Of a stretch of 25,902 nucleotides of DNA, positions 15,970-23,580 are shown one piece after another (the stretch's first letter is position 1; each line of letters starts with the position of its first letter). This stretch comes from G963674665 sp964609625. GTDB taxonomy: Bacteria > Desulfobacterota > Desulfovibrionia > Desulfovibrionales > Desulfovibrionaceae. Where the stretch lies: assembly GCA_964609625.1 (NCBI GenBank), contig CAZSRS010000049.1:1-25902 (forward strand). Direction: 5' to 3'. Under the pieces are notes generated by a model, which was not told the origin of the DNA, did no database searches, and saw only the letters and a list, made by a program, of their open reading frames with translations. The position numbers were made by a program, and so were the translations under genes.

Positions 15970-17265
15970 ATGGACAAGAGAGAACAGGCGATCATCCTGG
16001 CTGTGGAGACGCTTTCAGAGGACATCGTCGAACTGACTAGGCGATTGGTGGCCGAGCCCAGCACGCTGCTCAACGAGGCCTCGGTGCTCGCGGTCATGGA
16101 GAGCGCCTTGGTGGACCTGGGTCATGACCCGGTCCGCGTGCCCATCGATCCAGCCCGTCTGGCCTCGCATCCGGGCTTCGCCCCCGTGACGTGGGACTAC
16201 ACACAGCATCAGGGGCGGCACAATCTGGTGGCGGTGGTCAAGGGTGCGGGAGGTCAGGGGAGGCAGGGCGACAGCCCCAGGAGCGCCCTGTTCAACGGGC
16301 ATCTGGACGTGGTCAGCCCCGCGCCCCTGGAGTATTGGAGTGACGACCCCTTCACCCCGGTGATCAAGGACGGCTGGCTTTACGGCAGGGGTGCCGGGGA
16401 CATGAAGGCCGGCATAGCAGCCATGGTCCACGCGGCCAAGGCAGTGGAACGCGCCGGCCTGGCCCTGCGGGGCGACGTTATCCTGGAGACTGTCATCGAG
16501 GAGGAGTGCAGCGGCAACGGCGCCCTGGCCTGCCTGGACGCGGGGTACGACGCCGACGCCGTGCTCATCCCCGAACCCTTTGGGCCCGCGTTGCTCACCG
16601 AGCAGGTCGGGGTGCTCTGGTTCAAGGTGGACGTGGCCGGACTGCCCAGCCATGTACTGAACACGGCTGCCGGAGCCAACGCCATCGAGAAGCTTTTTCC
16701 CATCATCCAGGCCCTGCGCGCCCTGGAGCAGGAGATGAACGACGAACCGCGCCCCCAAGCCTATGTGGGAGTGACCCATCCCCTGAACCTGAACGTGGGC
16801 ATTCTCAAGGGGGGCGACTGGCCCTCCACCGTGCCGGCCTTTGCCGAGATGCACTGCCGCATGTCCTTTTTCCCGGGCGAAAGCTACGAGAGCGTGTGCG
16901 AACGCATCGTGCGGCGCGTGCGTGAAACAGCGGCCAGGGACCCCTGGCTGGCACTCAACCAGCCCAAGGTGAGTTTCCACGGCTTCAGATCCAGGGGGCA
17001 CTCCATGGATCCGCAAGACCCGGCCCTGCTGACCCTGGGTGGTTGCCACGCCTCCCTCACCGGCCAGGAACCGGAGCGCTACATCGCCACTTGCACCACG
17101 GACCTGCGCGCCTTCACCTCCTTCGGCAAGGGCAGCGCCACCTGCTACGGCCCGGTGGCCAAAAACATCCATGCCGCCGGCGAATGCGTGCGCATCGACA
17201 GCGTGGTGCACACGGCCAAGGCCTATGCCCTGTTCCTGGCTCGCTGGTGCGGGCTCGCGGAATAA
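15970..17265 (+). CDS. M20-family metallo-deacylase (ArgE/DapE-like; candidate 4-acetamidobutyrate deacetylase)
   Basis: Zinc-dependent amide hydrolase of 431 aa. Metal and catalytic residues can be placed at His111 and Asp113 (NGHLDVV), Asp144 (GAGDMKAG), Glu177-Glu178 (VIEEECSGNG), Glu202 and His401 (NIHAAGE). A dimerisation lid occupies about 210-330. ArgE-type enzymes remove N-acetyl groups from amino acids, so in an operon that also encodes an N-acetyltransferase and a thiolase it is the best candidate for deacetylating 4-acetamidobutyrate or its CoA ester to 4-aminobutyrate. A general peptidase or acetylornithine deacetylase cannot be excluded. The start is fixed by AAGGAAGGGAG just upstream. 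It sits between the CoA-transferase and the thiolase genes. Confidence 0.9.
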   Translation: MDKREQAIILAVETLSEDIVELTRRLVAEPSTLLNEASVLAVMESALVDLGHDPVRVPIDPARLASHPGFAPVTWDYTQHQGRHNLVAVVKGAGGQGRQGDSPRSALFNGHLDVVSPAPLEYWSDDPFTPVIKDGWLYGRGAGDMKAGIAAMVHAAKAVERAGLALRGDVILETVIEEECSGNGALACLDAGYDADAVLIPEPFGPALLTEQVGVLWFKVDVAGLPSHVLNTAAGANAIEKLFPIIQALRALEQEMNDEPRPQAYVGVTHPLNLNVGILKGGDWPSTVPAFAEMHCRMSFFPGESYESVCERIVRRVRETAARDPWLALNQPKVSFHGFRSRGHSMDPQDPALLTLGGCHASLTGQEPERYIATCTTDLRAFTSFGKGSATCYGPVAKNIHAAGECVRIDSVVHTAKAYALFLARWCGLAE

Positions 17266-17304
17266 CCCTCGAGGATTCGACCAAGGAATGTAAAGGACGT
17301 GAAC

Positions 17305-18507
17305 ATGAGAGACGTGGTCATAGCCGGATACCTGCGCACCCCCTTTTCCCGCTCCAAGCCCACGAAGCCAGAGGCCGACTGGTTCCACAAAATCAGGGCA
17401 GACGAGCTGTTGCGGTTGTTGCTGCCCGAGACCCTCGAGCGCGCCGGCGTCCAACCCGACGCGATCCAGGACTTCATCGTCGGCTGTGCCCTGGGGTTGA
17501 ACGAGCAATGGACCTACGGGGGGCGGACGCCCCTGTTCCTGTCCAACCTCTCGGAAAAGACCCCGGCCAAGTTCCTGGACCAGCAGTGTGGCTCGAGCAT
17601 GGCGGCCTTGCACACGGCATACCTGGAGATCGCCGCGGGGTTCGCCGACGTGGTGCTGGTGGCCGGCATGGAGCACATGACCCGCATTCCCATCGGCCCC
17701 AGCCTGTACGCATCCGGTTTGGCCAACGTACACCCCGAGCTGTTCAGCGCGCCCGAATACGCCCACTGGGACATGCCGGTAACCATGAACATGGGACTTA
17801 CCGCGGAAAAGCTCTTCGTCGACACCGGCCTGAGCCGCGAGGACCTGGACGCCTGGAGCCTGCGCTCCCACCGACTGGCCTCGGCAGCTCTGCGCGAGGG
17901 ATATTTTGCCGGGGAGATTCTGCCCGTGCAGGCCGAGCAGGTCGACGGCCGGGTCCTGACCGTGGAGCACGACCAGTGCATCCGCCAGGACGCCAGCATG
18001 GAATCCCTGGCCGGGCTGAAGCCCGCCTTTCGCGAGGACGGGGTGATCACCGCGGGTAATGCCTCGCCCCTCAACGCCGGCGCCAGTTGCATGCTGCTCA
18101 TGAGCCGCGGGGAAGCGGAGCGTCGAGGGATTCCGGCTCGCACGGCCTTGCGCTCCATCGGCTTCAGCGGCGTGGACCCCACCGTCATGGGTACTGCGCC
18201 GATCCCTGCCGCGCGTATGGCTTTGGAAAAGGCCGGCGTGGGCGTGGAGGCCGTGGACTTCTGGGAGATCAACGAGGCCTTTGCCGTGGTGGTGCTGCAC
18301 ATGATCCGGAGCATGGGCCTGGAGCCTGAGCGGGTGAACGTCAAGGGCGGGGCCCTGGCCATCGGCCACGCCATGGGCGCCACTGGCGTGCGCCTCGTGG
18401 GTACCCTGTCGCGGATACTGGAGGAAAAGAACGCCAGGCTGGGCTGCGCCGCGGCCTGTATCGGCGGAGGTCAGGGCGTGGCCACCCTCATCGAGCGCAT
18501 TGCATGA
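17305..18507 (+). CDS. Thiolase (acetyl-CoA acyltransferase)
   Basis: Thiolase of 400 aa that would cleave a 3-oxoacyl-CoA with free CoA into acetyl-CoA and a shortened acyl-CoA. The acyl-accepting Cys95 (DQQCGSSMAA), the NEAFA loop (323-327), His355 (GGALAIGHAMGATG) and base Cys385 (CIGGGQG) are all present, so it should be active. I place the start at ATG 17305, seven bases after AAAGGA; a GTG at 17299 is too close to that site. Its end overlaps the acetyltransferase gene by four bases (ATGA). In the proposed route the substrate is 3-oxo-6-acetamidohexanoyl-CoA; ordinary acetoacetyl-CoA thiolysis is the alternative. Confidence 0.94.
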   Translation: MRDVVIAGYLRTPFSRSKPTKPEADWFHKIRADELLRLLLPETLERAGVQPDAIQDFIVGCALGLNEQWTYGGRTPLFLSNLSEKTPAKFLDQQCGSSMAALHTAYLEIAAGFADVVLVAGMEHMTRIPIGPSLYASGLANVHPELFSAPEYAHWDMPVTMNMGLTAEKLFVDTGLSREDLDAWSLRSHRLASAALREGYFAGEILPVQAEQVDGRVLTVEHDQCIRQDASMESLAGLKPAFREDGVITAGNASPLNAGASCMLLMSRGEAERRGIPARTALRSIGFSGVDPTVMGTAPIPAARMALEKAGVGVEAVDFWEINEAFAVVVLHMIRSMGLEPERVNVKGGALAIGHAMGATGVRLVGTLSRILEEKNARLGCAAACIGGGQGVATLIERIA

Positions 18508-19361
18508 CCCGGCCCGACGCTGTCGTCAGCTTGGGGCGCTCCCTGGTGCAGCACGGCCCTCATTCTGACAGGGTCTACCTCATGCGCCTGGACCCGGCGG
18601 ATTGTCCGGGCATCGTTGCCGAGCTGGACCGTCTGGCAGCGGAGCAGGGCTATTCCAAGATATTCGCCAAGGTCCCGGAGTCCCTGGTGGCGCCCTTTCA
18701 CCAGGCAGGCTACGTCACCGAGGCTCTGGCGCCGGGGTTCTTCCCCCGCCCGGGTGGCCAGGGACGGGAGAACGGGCACTTTCTTGGGCGTTTCACCGCG
18801 CCCTGGCGCGCCGAGGAGGGCGACCCGGCGCGGGTGCTCGCCGTGCTGCGCGCCGCCACGGTCAAGGGCAGGGCCGCCCGGCATGCCGAACACGCGCCCT
18901 GGGGCATGGACTTCGAACGTCTGGGCCCAGAAGACGCCCCGACCATGGCCGCGCTGTATGCAAGCGTCTTCGTCACCTACCCCTTTCCCATCCACGACGC
19001 GGCCTACATCCGCACGAGCATGAGCCACGTGATCTACTACGGCCTGCGCGACAAGGAAAAGCTCGTGGCTCTGGGATCCTGCGAGACAGACGCGCCCCTC
19101 GGCTTGGTTGAGATGACCGATTTCGCCATTGCGCCCGGAGCGCGCGGCGCGGGCATCGCCCAGCGGCTTCTGGCGCACATGGAGCGCGAGATGCACGACC
19201 TGGGCCTGCACATGGCCTACACCATCGCCCGGGCCGGCTCCTTCGGCATGAACGTCAGCTTCGCCCGCCGGAGGTTTGCCTACGCCGGCACCCTGATCCG
19301 CAACACCAACATTTCCGGTTCCCTGGAATCCATGAACGTCTGGTTCAAGGCGCTGCAATGA
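18504..19361 (+). CDS. ablB: AblB-like beta-lysine N6-acetyltransferase (GNAT)
   Basis: Protein of 285 aa recognisable as the AblB family. The N-terminal half has the family's GRSLVQHG, RVYLMRLD and YSKIFAKVP strings. The C-terminal half is a GNAT domain with YPFPIHD near 159-165, the acetyl-CoA loop PGARGAGIA (211-219), and the closing NTNISGSLESMNVWFK motif (267-282). Characterised AblB acetylates the epsilon-amine of beta-lysine to give N6-acetyl-beta-lysine, usually an osmolyte made with the aminomutase AblA. Here it overlaps the thiolase upstream and an aminomutase-family gene downstream, each by four bases. It therefore seems to have been recruited into catabolism, where acetylation would stop the terminal amine from cyclising onto the oxo or thioester group. 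Confidence 0.9.
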   Translation: MTRPDAVVSLGRSLVQHGPHSDRVYLMRLDPADCPGIVAELDRLAAEQGYSKIFAKVPESLVAPFHQAGYVTEALAPGFFPRPGGQGRENGHFLGRFTAPWRAEEGDPARVLAVLRAATVKGRAARHAEHAPWGMDFERLGPEDAPTMAALYASVFVTYPFPIHDAAYIRTSMSHVIYYGLRDKEKLVALGSCETDAPLGLVEMTDFAIAPGARGAGIAQRLLAHMEREMHDLGLHMAYTIARAGSFGMNVSFARRRFAYAGTLIRNTNISGSLESMNVWFKALQ

Positions 19362-21883
19362 TACAACACACAAGCACAACAATGAATGAGGACACTGAAG
19401 TGGTCATGAACAGTGCGAGCACGTTGGAAATCCGTTTCGTCCATTCCGGAGAGACCCTGCAGGTGGGCCGCGAGGCCCTTGACCAGGCCGTGACGTCGTT
19501 CCTGGAACTCTACGGCGAGGAGTCGTTTCTGGGCAAGGAATTTTGCGCCATGTTGCAGGGCGCGTCGGGCCGGGAGAAGTTCGACAGCCTGCTGCGCCAC
19601 TGCGGCCTGGATGCCGAGGCCTTCTTTACCGCGGTGCTCAAGCAGTTGGAGGAGGCCAATCACGTCAAGCCCAGGGACATCGTCGTGGCCGGCGTGCCTC
19701 TGCCCAAGAAGTTCATGCTTTGCATCCTGGAGCAGGTCATACCGGGCAATGGCTTTGTTTCCGTGAAGAGCGTGCCCCAGTACGAACTGCTGACCAACAC
19801 CGCGATACCCGAGGAGCAACGGCAGGATCTGCAGAAAGTCATGGACAAGTACCCGGTGCGTCTGTCTCGGCACGTCATCCGCCTCTCCAGGCTGTCCCGC
19901 GACGTGGCCTACCAGTTCATGCCCTTTGTGGAGGAGTTGGACGAGAGCGGGCACAAAAATACCTGGATTGGCCAGTTCCATCAGGGCCTGCTGGAGCAGA
20001 TGTACCAGAACCGCCCCATCTTCGTGCTGCACATGAGCTGTCCGGTGTATTGCCGCTTCTGTTTCCGCAAGCACAAGGACTGCCGCAACCTGCCCACGCC
20101 CAGCACCGATGACGTGGGCAAGGCCCTGCAATACATAGCCGGGGCCAAGGACATCAAGGAGATCGTGCTCACCGGAGGCGAACCCCTGATGAACAAGGAC
20201 ACCCTGACCTGCGCCGTGGAAGGGTTGGGGGAAATGTCGCACATCCAGACCATCCGCATCGCCTCGCGGTGCATCTCCTACTATCCGGACATGTTCTACA
20301 AGGACGAGTCCTTCTGGCTGCGCTACCTGATAGAGAAGAACGCGGAACTGGTATCCAGGGGCAAACGCATCGAGGTGGCTACCCACTTCATCCATCCGGA
20401 CGAAGTCTCCCACTACAGTCTGGACATCATTTCCCAGCTGGTGCGCGGCGGCATCTCGGTCTATACTCAGACGCCTTTTCTCAAGGACTGCAACGACTCC
20501 GGCGTGGAACTGGTGGAGCTCTACAGACAGTTGCGCGGCGCCGGCTCGGAAATGCACTACATCTACATCCCCTGCAGCCCCATCCAGGGCAACAACGTCT
20601 ACTGGACCGACATCGCTCAGGGGCACAAAGCCGCCATACATCTGCGCGCCCACCTCTCGGACCGGGCCATGCCCATCATCTGCACGGCCACGCGCATCGG
20701 CAAGATCGACTGGAACACCAGCGGCTGGGCCGTGCAACAGGACCAGAACAACCCCGATGACATCTGGATCAGGACTCCCTACAGCGAGAACTACTTCCGC
20801 AAGTTCGCGCCCAACTTTTCCCTCATGAGTGTGAAGGCGAACAGGAACGGCACCCTGGACGCGCCCTTCATGGCCAAGATCGGCGACACCTCCCTGTTCC
20901 TGGGGCACCTCGAGGACGCCACCGAGCCCGAAGCCGTGCTCGACGCCGACCGTCTGGCCGAGGCCCAGGAATTGGTCCAGGCTGACGGTCGCATCCAGCA
21001 GGGCATGGTCTCCACGGGCCTGGACTCCCTGCAACGCATCCACGAGACCCGCGTCGAACTCGATGTGGGGGCGGTTCAGGACTTCGACCGCCAGATCGCC
21101 TCCATCGCCGCGGACGAACGCATCACCGACGTCGTGGCGGCGGCCCAGGACGGCCTCCTGGGCAGGCTCGACGCCGTGGAGCGTCTGGCCACGGCCCTGA
21201 AGAAGATCAGCCACGTCAACGCCCTGCGGCTGCGCAGTCTGGAGTTCACCTACCAGCCGGCGCGGTTCACCAACGGGGTCATCGAACGCATCGCCGACTG
21301 CAACGCCCTGGCCGTGGTCAACCCCCTGCGCCTGGAGATCGAGGCCCAGTTCCTGCATTCCTCGGAATTCAGGGACATCCACACCGAGATCATCAAGGCC
21401 TTTCTCAAGCGCGGGGTCACGGTGTACAGCAACATCGTGCTGCTGTCCGACGTGAATGACAACCCTGACGAGATGAAAAAGATGTGCTACAAGTGCCGGC
21501 AGATCGGCATCGAACTCTATCATCTTTACGTGGCCGGGCTGCCCGTGCAGTTGGAGATGAACGCGGCACTCCCGGTAGAGGCCAGCGATGTGATCCACAT
21601 CGCCACGCACCTGCGGCGGCACGAGAGCGGCCGGGAACTGCCCCTCTATGTGGTGCGCACGGCCCTGGGCGATGTGGACTTCAACCTCACGGGCATCCCG
21701 GTGGGCGCGGACGAGGCGTCCGTGTCCTTCGCGCTGCGCCCCTATGGCCTGGAGTACTATCGGGCCCTGGACCCGTCCTTTTGTCTGCCCGAGGACGTGA
21801 ATCTGAACGCCGACGGCGCACCCGTGGTGCCGGTGCGGGGCATCACGGTGCGGAAGAACAAGGCCTTTTTCCTGCGGGAGTGA
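19358..21883 (+). CDS. Tandem KamA-family radical-SAM aminomutase-like protein
   Basis: Unusually long (841 aa; classical lysine 2,3-aminomutases are about 420). After a ~215-residue N-terminal region, a KamA-type barrel carries the [4Fe-4S] cysteines Cys228-x3-Cys232-x2-Cys235, a SAM-binding GGEP (273-276) and a probable PLP lysine, Lys449 (IGKIDWN). Residues about 525-841 align by eye with this barrel as a second, degenerate copy. Its cluster cysteines are absent, GGEP has become AQDG, and the PLP lysine has become Asp772 (LGDVDFN). Classical KamA holds the substrate side-chain amine with two aspartates; the matching positions here look like Cys406 and Cys442. The reaction is probably a 2,3-amino shift producing the acetyltransferase's substrate, but lysine is not certain. 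ATG 19358 overlaps the ablB stop by four bases; ATG 19382 is an alternative. Confidence 0.88.
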   Translation: MIQHTSTTMNEDTEVVMNSASTLEIRFVHSGETLQVGREALDQAVTSFLELYGEESFLGKEFCAMLQGASGREKFDSLLRHCGLDAEAFFTAVLKQLEEANHVKPRDIVVAGVPLPKKFMLCILEQVIPGNGFVSVKSVPQYELLTNTAIPEEQRQDLQKVMDKYPVRLSRHVIRLSRLSRDVAYQFMPFVEELDESGHKNTWIGQFHQGLLEQMYQNRPIFVLHMSCPVYCRFCFRKHKDCRNLPTPSTDDVGKALQYIAGAKDIKEIVLTGGEPLMNKDTLTCAVEGLGEMSHIQTIRIASRCISYYPDMFYKDESFWLRYLIEKNAELVSRGKRIEVATHFIHPDEVSHYSLDIISQLVRGGISVYTQTPFLKDCNDSGVELVELYRQLRGAGSEMHYIYIPCSPIQGNNVYWTDIAQGHKAAIHLRAHLSDRAMPIICTATRIGKIDWNTSGWAVQQDQNNPDDIWIRTPYSENYFRKFAPNFSLMSVKANRNGTLDAPFMAKIGDTSLFLGHLEDATEPEAVLDADRLAEAQELVQADGRIQQGMVSTGLDSLQRIHETRVELDVGAVQDFDRQIASIAADERITDVVAAAQDGLLGRLDAVERLATALKKISHVNALRLRSLEFTYQPARFTNGVIERIADCNALAVVNPLRLEIEAQFLHSSEFRDIHTEIIKAFLKRGVTVYSNIVLLSDVNDNPDEMKKMCYKCRQIGIELYHLYVAGLPVQLEMNAALPVEASDVIHIATHLRRHESGRELPLYVVRTALGDVDFNLTGIPVGADEASVSFALRPYGLEYYRALDPSFCLPEDVNLNADGAPVVPVRGITVRKNKAFFLRE

Positions 21884-21934
21884 GCAGAGGGAGGGCCGTG
21901 AGGAGACCCGGCAATTCTCCCAGAGGAGGTGGGC

Positions 21935-22897
21935 ATGGAGCGGAGCATGGTCGACCGGTTCAGGGGTTGTCTGTTGGGGCTGGCCACTGGGGATGCCCTG
22001 GGCACGACATTGGAATTCAAGGCACCGGGCAGTTTCACCCCCATCTCGGACATGGTGGGGGGCGGTCCCTTCCGGCTCCAGCCCGGATACTGGACCGACG
22101 ACACCTCCATGGCCTTGTGCCTGGCGCAGTCGCTCATCGACAAGCAGGGCTTCGACCCCAAGGACCAGTTGGACAAGTACGTCCGCTGGAGCAGGGAAGG
22201 CTACATGAGCAGCCTGAATCACTGCTTCGACATCGGCTCCACCGTGAGCAGCGCTCTGGGGCGCTACCAGGAGACCGGTGCACCTTTCCCCGGAGGAACG
22301 GGCGAGTATACCGCCGCCAACGGCTCGATCATGCGCCTGGCTCCGGTGGCCATGTATTACCTGCGGAATCCCCTCCAGGCCATGCAGCGCTGCGGCGAGA
22401 GTTCCAGAACCACCCACGCCCTGACGATCTGCGTGGATGCGTGCAGGTTCATGGGCGGCCTTCTGGTGGGGGCCATGCTCGGAGAGAGCAAGGAAAAACT
22501 GCTTGCGCCCCTCTATGCCCCGGTGCCGGGACACTGGCGTGACACCCCCCTGCACCCCGAGATCGAGGCCGTGGCCGCAGGCTCCTACAAAGAGAAGGAA
22601 CCGCCGAAGATCAAGGGCTCTGGATACGTGGTCCGTTCGTTGGAGGCCGCGCTGTGGGCCTTCCACAGGAGTGACGATTTCAGGCAGGGAGCCCTGGCCG
22701 CGGTCAACCTCGGGAACGACGCCGACACCACGGGCGCGGTCTATGGCCAGATCGCGGGGGCCTATTACGGACAGGGCGGCATCCCCCAGGATTGGCTGCG
22801 CAAACTGGCGAAAAGGAATCTCCTGGACACGGTACTGGACGGTCTGTGGCGCCAGGTGGAGCGACAGTCCAACACCGGGCCGCACGTGAAGATATGA
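21935..22897 (+). CDS. ADP-ribosylglycohydrolase (DraG family)
   Basis: Protein of 320 aa in the ADP-ribosylglycohydrolase fold, all-helical with a two-metal centre. Metal-binding motifs are WTDDTSMAL around Thr54-Asp55-Asp56-Thr57, and NDADTTGAVYGQ at 261-272; GCLLGLATGDALG opens the domain as usual. Family members remove ADP-ribose from arginine or other groups; DraG reactivates nitrogenase reductase. Start ATG 21935 follows GAGGAGG at 21923-21929; a GTG at 21929 overlaps that site and is rejected. It lies 51 bases after the aminomutase-like gene in the same direction and is probably the last gene of the operon. Why a catabolic operon carries it is not known: it may regulate an enzyme here, or act on a metabolite. 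Confidence 0.9.
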   Translation: MERSMVDRFRGCLLGLATGDALGTTLEFKAPGSFTPISDMVGGGPFRLQPGYWTDDTSMALCLAQSLIDKQGFDPKDQLDKYVRWSREGYMSSLNHCFDIGSTVSSALGRYQETGAPFPGGTGEYTAANGSIMRLAPVAMYYLRNPLQAMQRCGESSRTTHALTICVDACRFMGGLLVGAMLGESKEKLLAPLYAPVPGHWRDTPLHPEIEAVAAGSYKEKEPPKIKGSGYVVRSLEAALWAFHRSDDFRQGALAAVNLGNDADTTGAVYGQIAGAYYGQGGIPQDWLRKLAKRNLLDTVLDGLWRQVERQSNTGPHVKI

Positions 22898-22932
22898 TTC
22901 CAGACACTTGACGCCGGCGCGCATTTGCGTAC

Positions 22933-22962
22933 ATCTCCAGCCCATACCCAAGGTCTGGAGAT
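22933..22962. promoter_or_regulatory. 8-bp inverted repeat in front of a short ORF
   Basis: ATCTCCAG (22933-22940) and CTGGAGAT (22955-22962) are perfect inverted copies separated by 14 bases. The second arm ends immediately before a possible ATG at 22963 and contains the GGAG purine cluster. A TTGACG (22908-22913) with TACATC 16 bases later could be a weak promoter. The repeat could be an operator or an RNA hairpin masking the ribosome-binding site. Confidence 0.35.
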
Positions 22963-23112
22963 ATGCATGGCGAACTTCCCCGTAACGTGGCCAAGGACGA
23001 AGTGATCGTTTCCCTGCTCCCTTCAGGAGCGGGGCTGCGCATCTACGAGCCCAGCGCCGGGCGGGAGGAATTGGCCGTGGACATTCGAGCCTGGACGATC
23101 GGACACCGGTGA
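22963..23112 (+). CDS. Possible small protein of 49 aa, or remnant
   Basis: An open frame from ATG 22963 to TGA 23110-23112 with codon use similar to the neighbouring GC-rich genes. The product begins MHGELPRNVAKDEV and ends AWTIGHR. I do not recognise it. No membrane segment, signal peptide or cysteine motif is visible. The ribosome-binding signal is poor: GGAG is only two bases from the ATG and AAGG is nine bases away. It may be a real small gene or the tail of a decayed one; the following ~230 bases have no supported gene. Confidence 0.3.
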   Translation: MHGELPRNVAKDEVIVSLLPSGAGLRIYEPSAGREELAVDIRAWTIGHR

Positions 23113-23580
23113 GGCATACATGCAGGGCAAGGCTGCGTGATGTCGCGCAGGAACAGGATCTGGATGCGGGCCGGCTCGCTCCGACGAGCTCTTGTTGGGC
23201 CCATTCTCGCTCGCCGGCCGGCGGGGCCTGCGCACGAGGCAACGTGTCCTGTGAAGCCGAGTAGGGTCGTCAGCGGCGTGGACAAACAGGAATGTACCTC
23301 AGCAAGGCCGCTGAACTGTCCAACGAATGGGATCCTCTTCAGACTACTGTAATTGCCGGTCATTAAGGGTGCTCTTTACCATTATCTCGTTCTTTTTATA
23401 ATTCTTGTTTTTGAAGTCTTTAATCTAAAGCTATTGTGAGATTCATCGTCGCCAATAATTCGATGAACATCGAGCAAAACACATCGCTATTTATGTCCAT
23501 CATTCTTCATTTTGTCTATCTTCCACGTTTACCTAACGCACTATGCCTTTTCCCTGTCTGTACGGCAACCAGGAGCGTTT
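23113..23580. other. Gene-poor junction where composition switches to AT-rich
   Basis: From 23113 to about 23340 the DNA is GC-rich but holds no frame I can support on either strand. From about 23345 it becomes strongly AT-rich and stays so through most of the next gene. The junction coincides with the end of the catabolic region and suggests that the segments on each side have different origins. Confidence 0.45.
23375..23402 (+). promoter_or_regulatory. Candidate sigma70 promoter for the SGNH-like gene
   Basis: TTTACC (23375-23380) and a perfect TATAAT (23397-23402) are separated by 16 bases. The start codon at 23581 is about 170 bases further on, giving a long leader. AT-rich surroundings raise the chance of a coincidental match, so confidence is modest. 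Confidence 0.38.

Noticed and set aside
16015..18369. A 784-codon open frame on the - strand
   Set aside because: Antisense shadow of the M20 and thiolase genes with histidine/glycine/glutamine-rich, motif-free translation.
3292..22897. Classical fermentative lysine pathway (KamDE, Kdd, Kce, Kal)
   Set aside because: No B12-dependent 5,6-aminomutase subunits, diaminohexanoate dehydrogenase, keto-cleavage (DUF849) enzyme or ammonia-lyase is encoded, so the operon is better explained by the N-acetylated route.
19280..23242. A 1320-codon open frame on the - strand
   Set aside because: It lies antisense to the aminomutase-like and ADP-ribosylglycohydrolase genes, both of which have clear family motifs. 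GC-rich codon bias leaves the complementary frame free of stops, and its residues are low-complexity and match no family.
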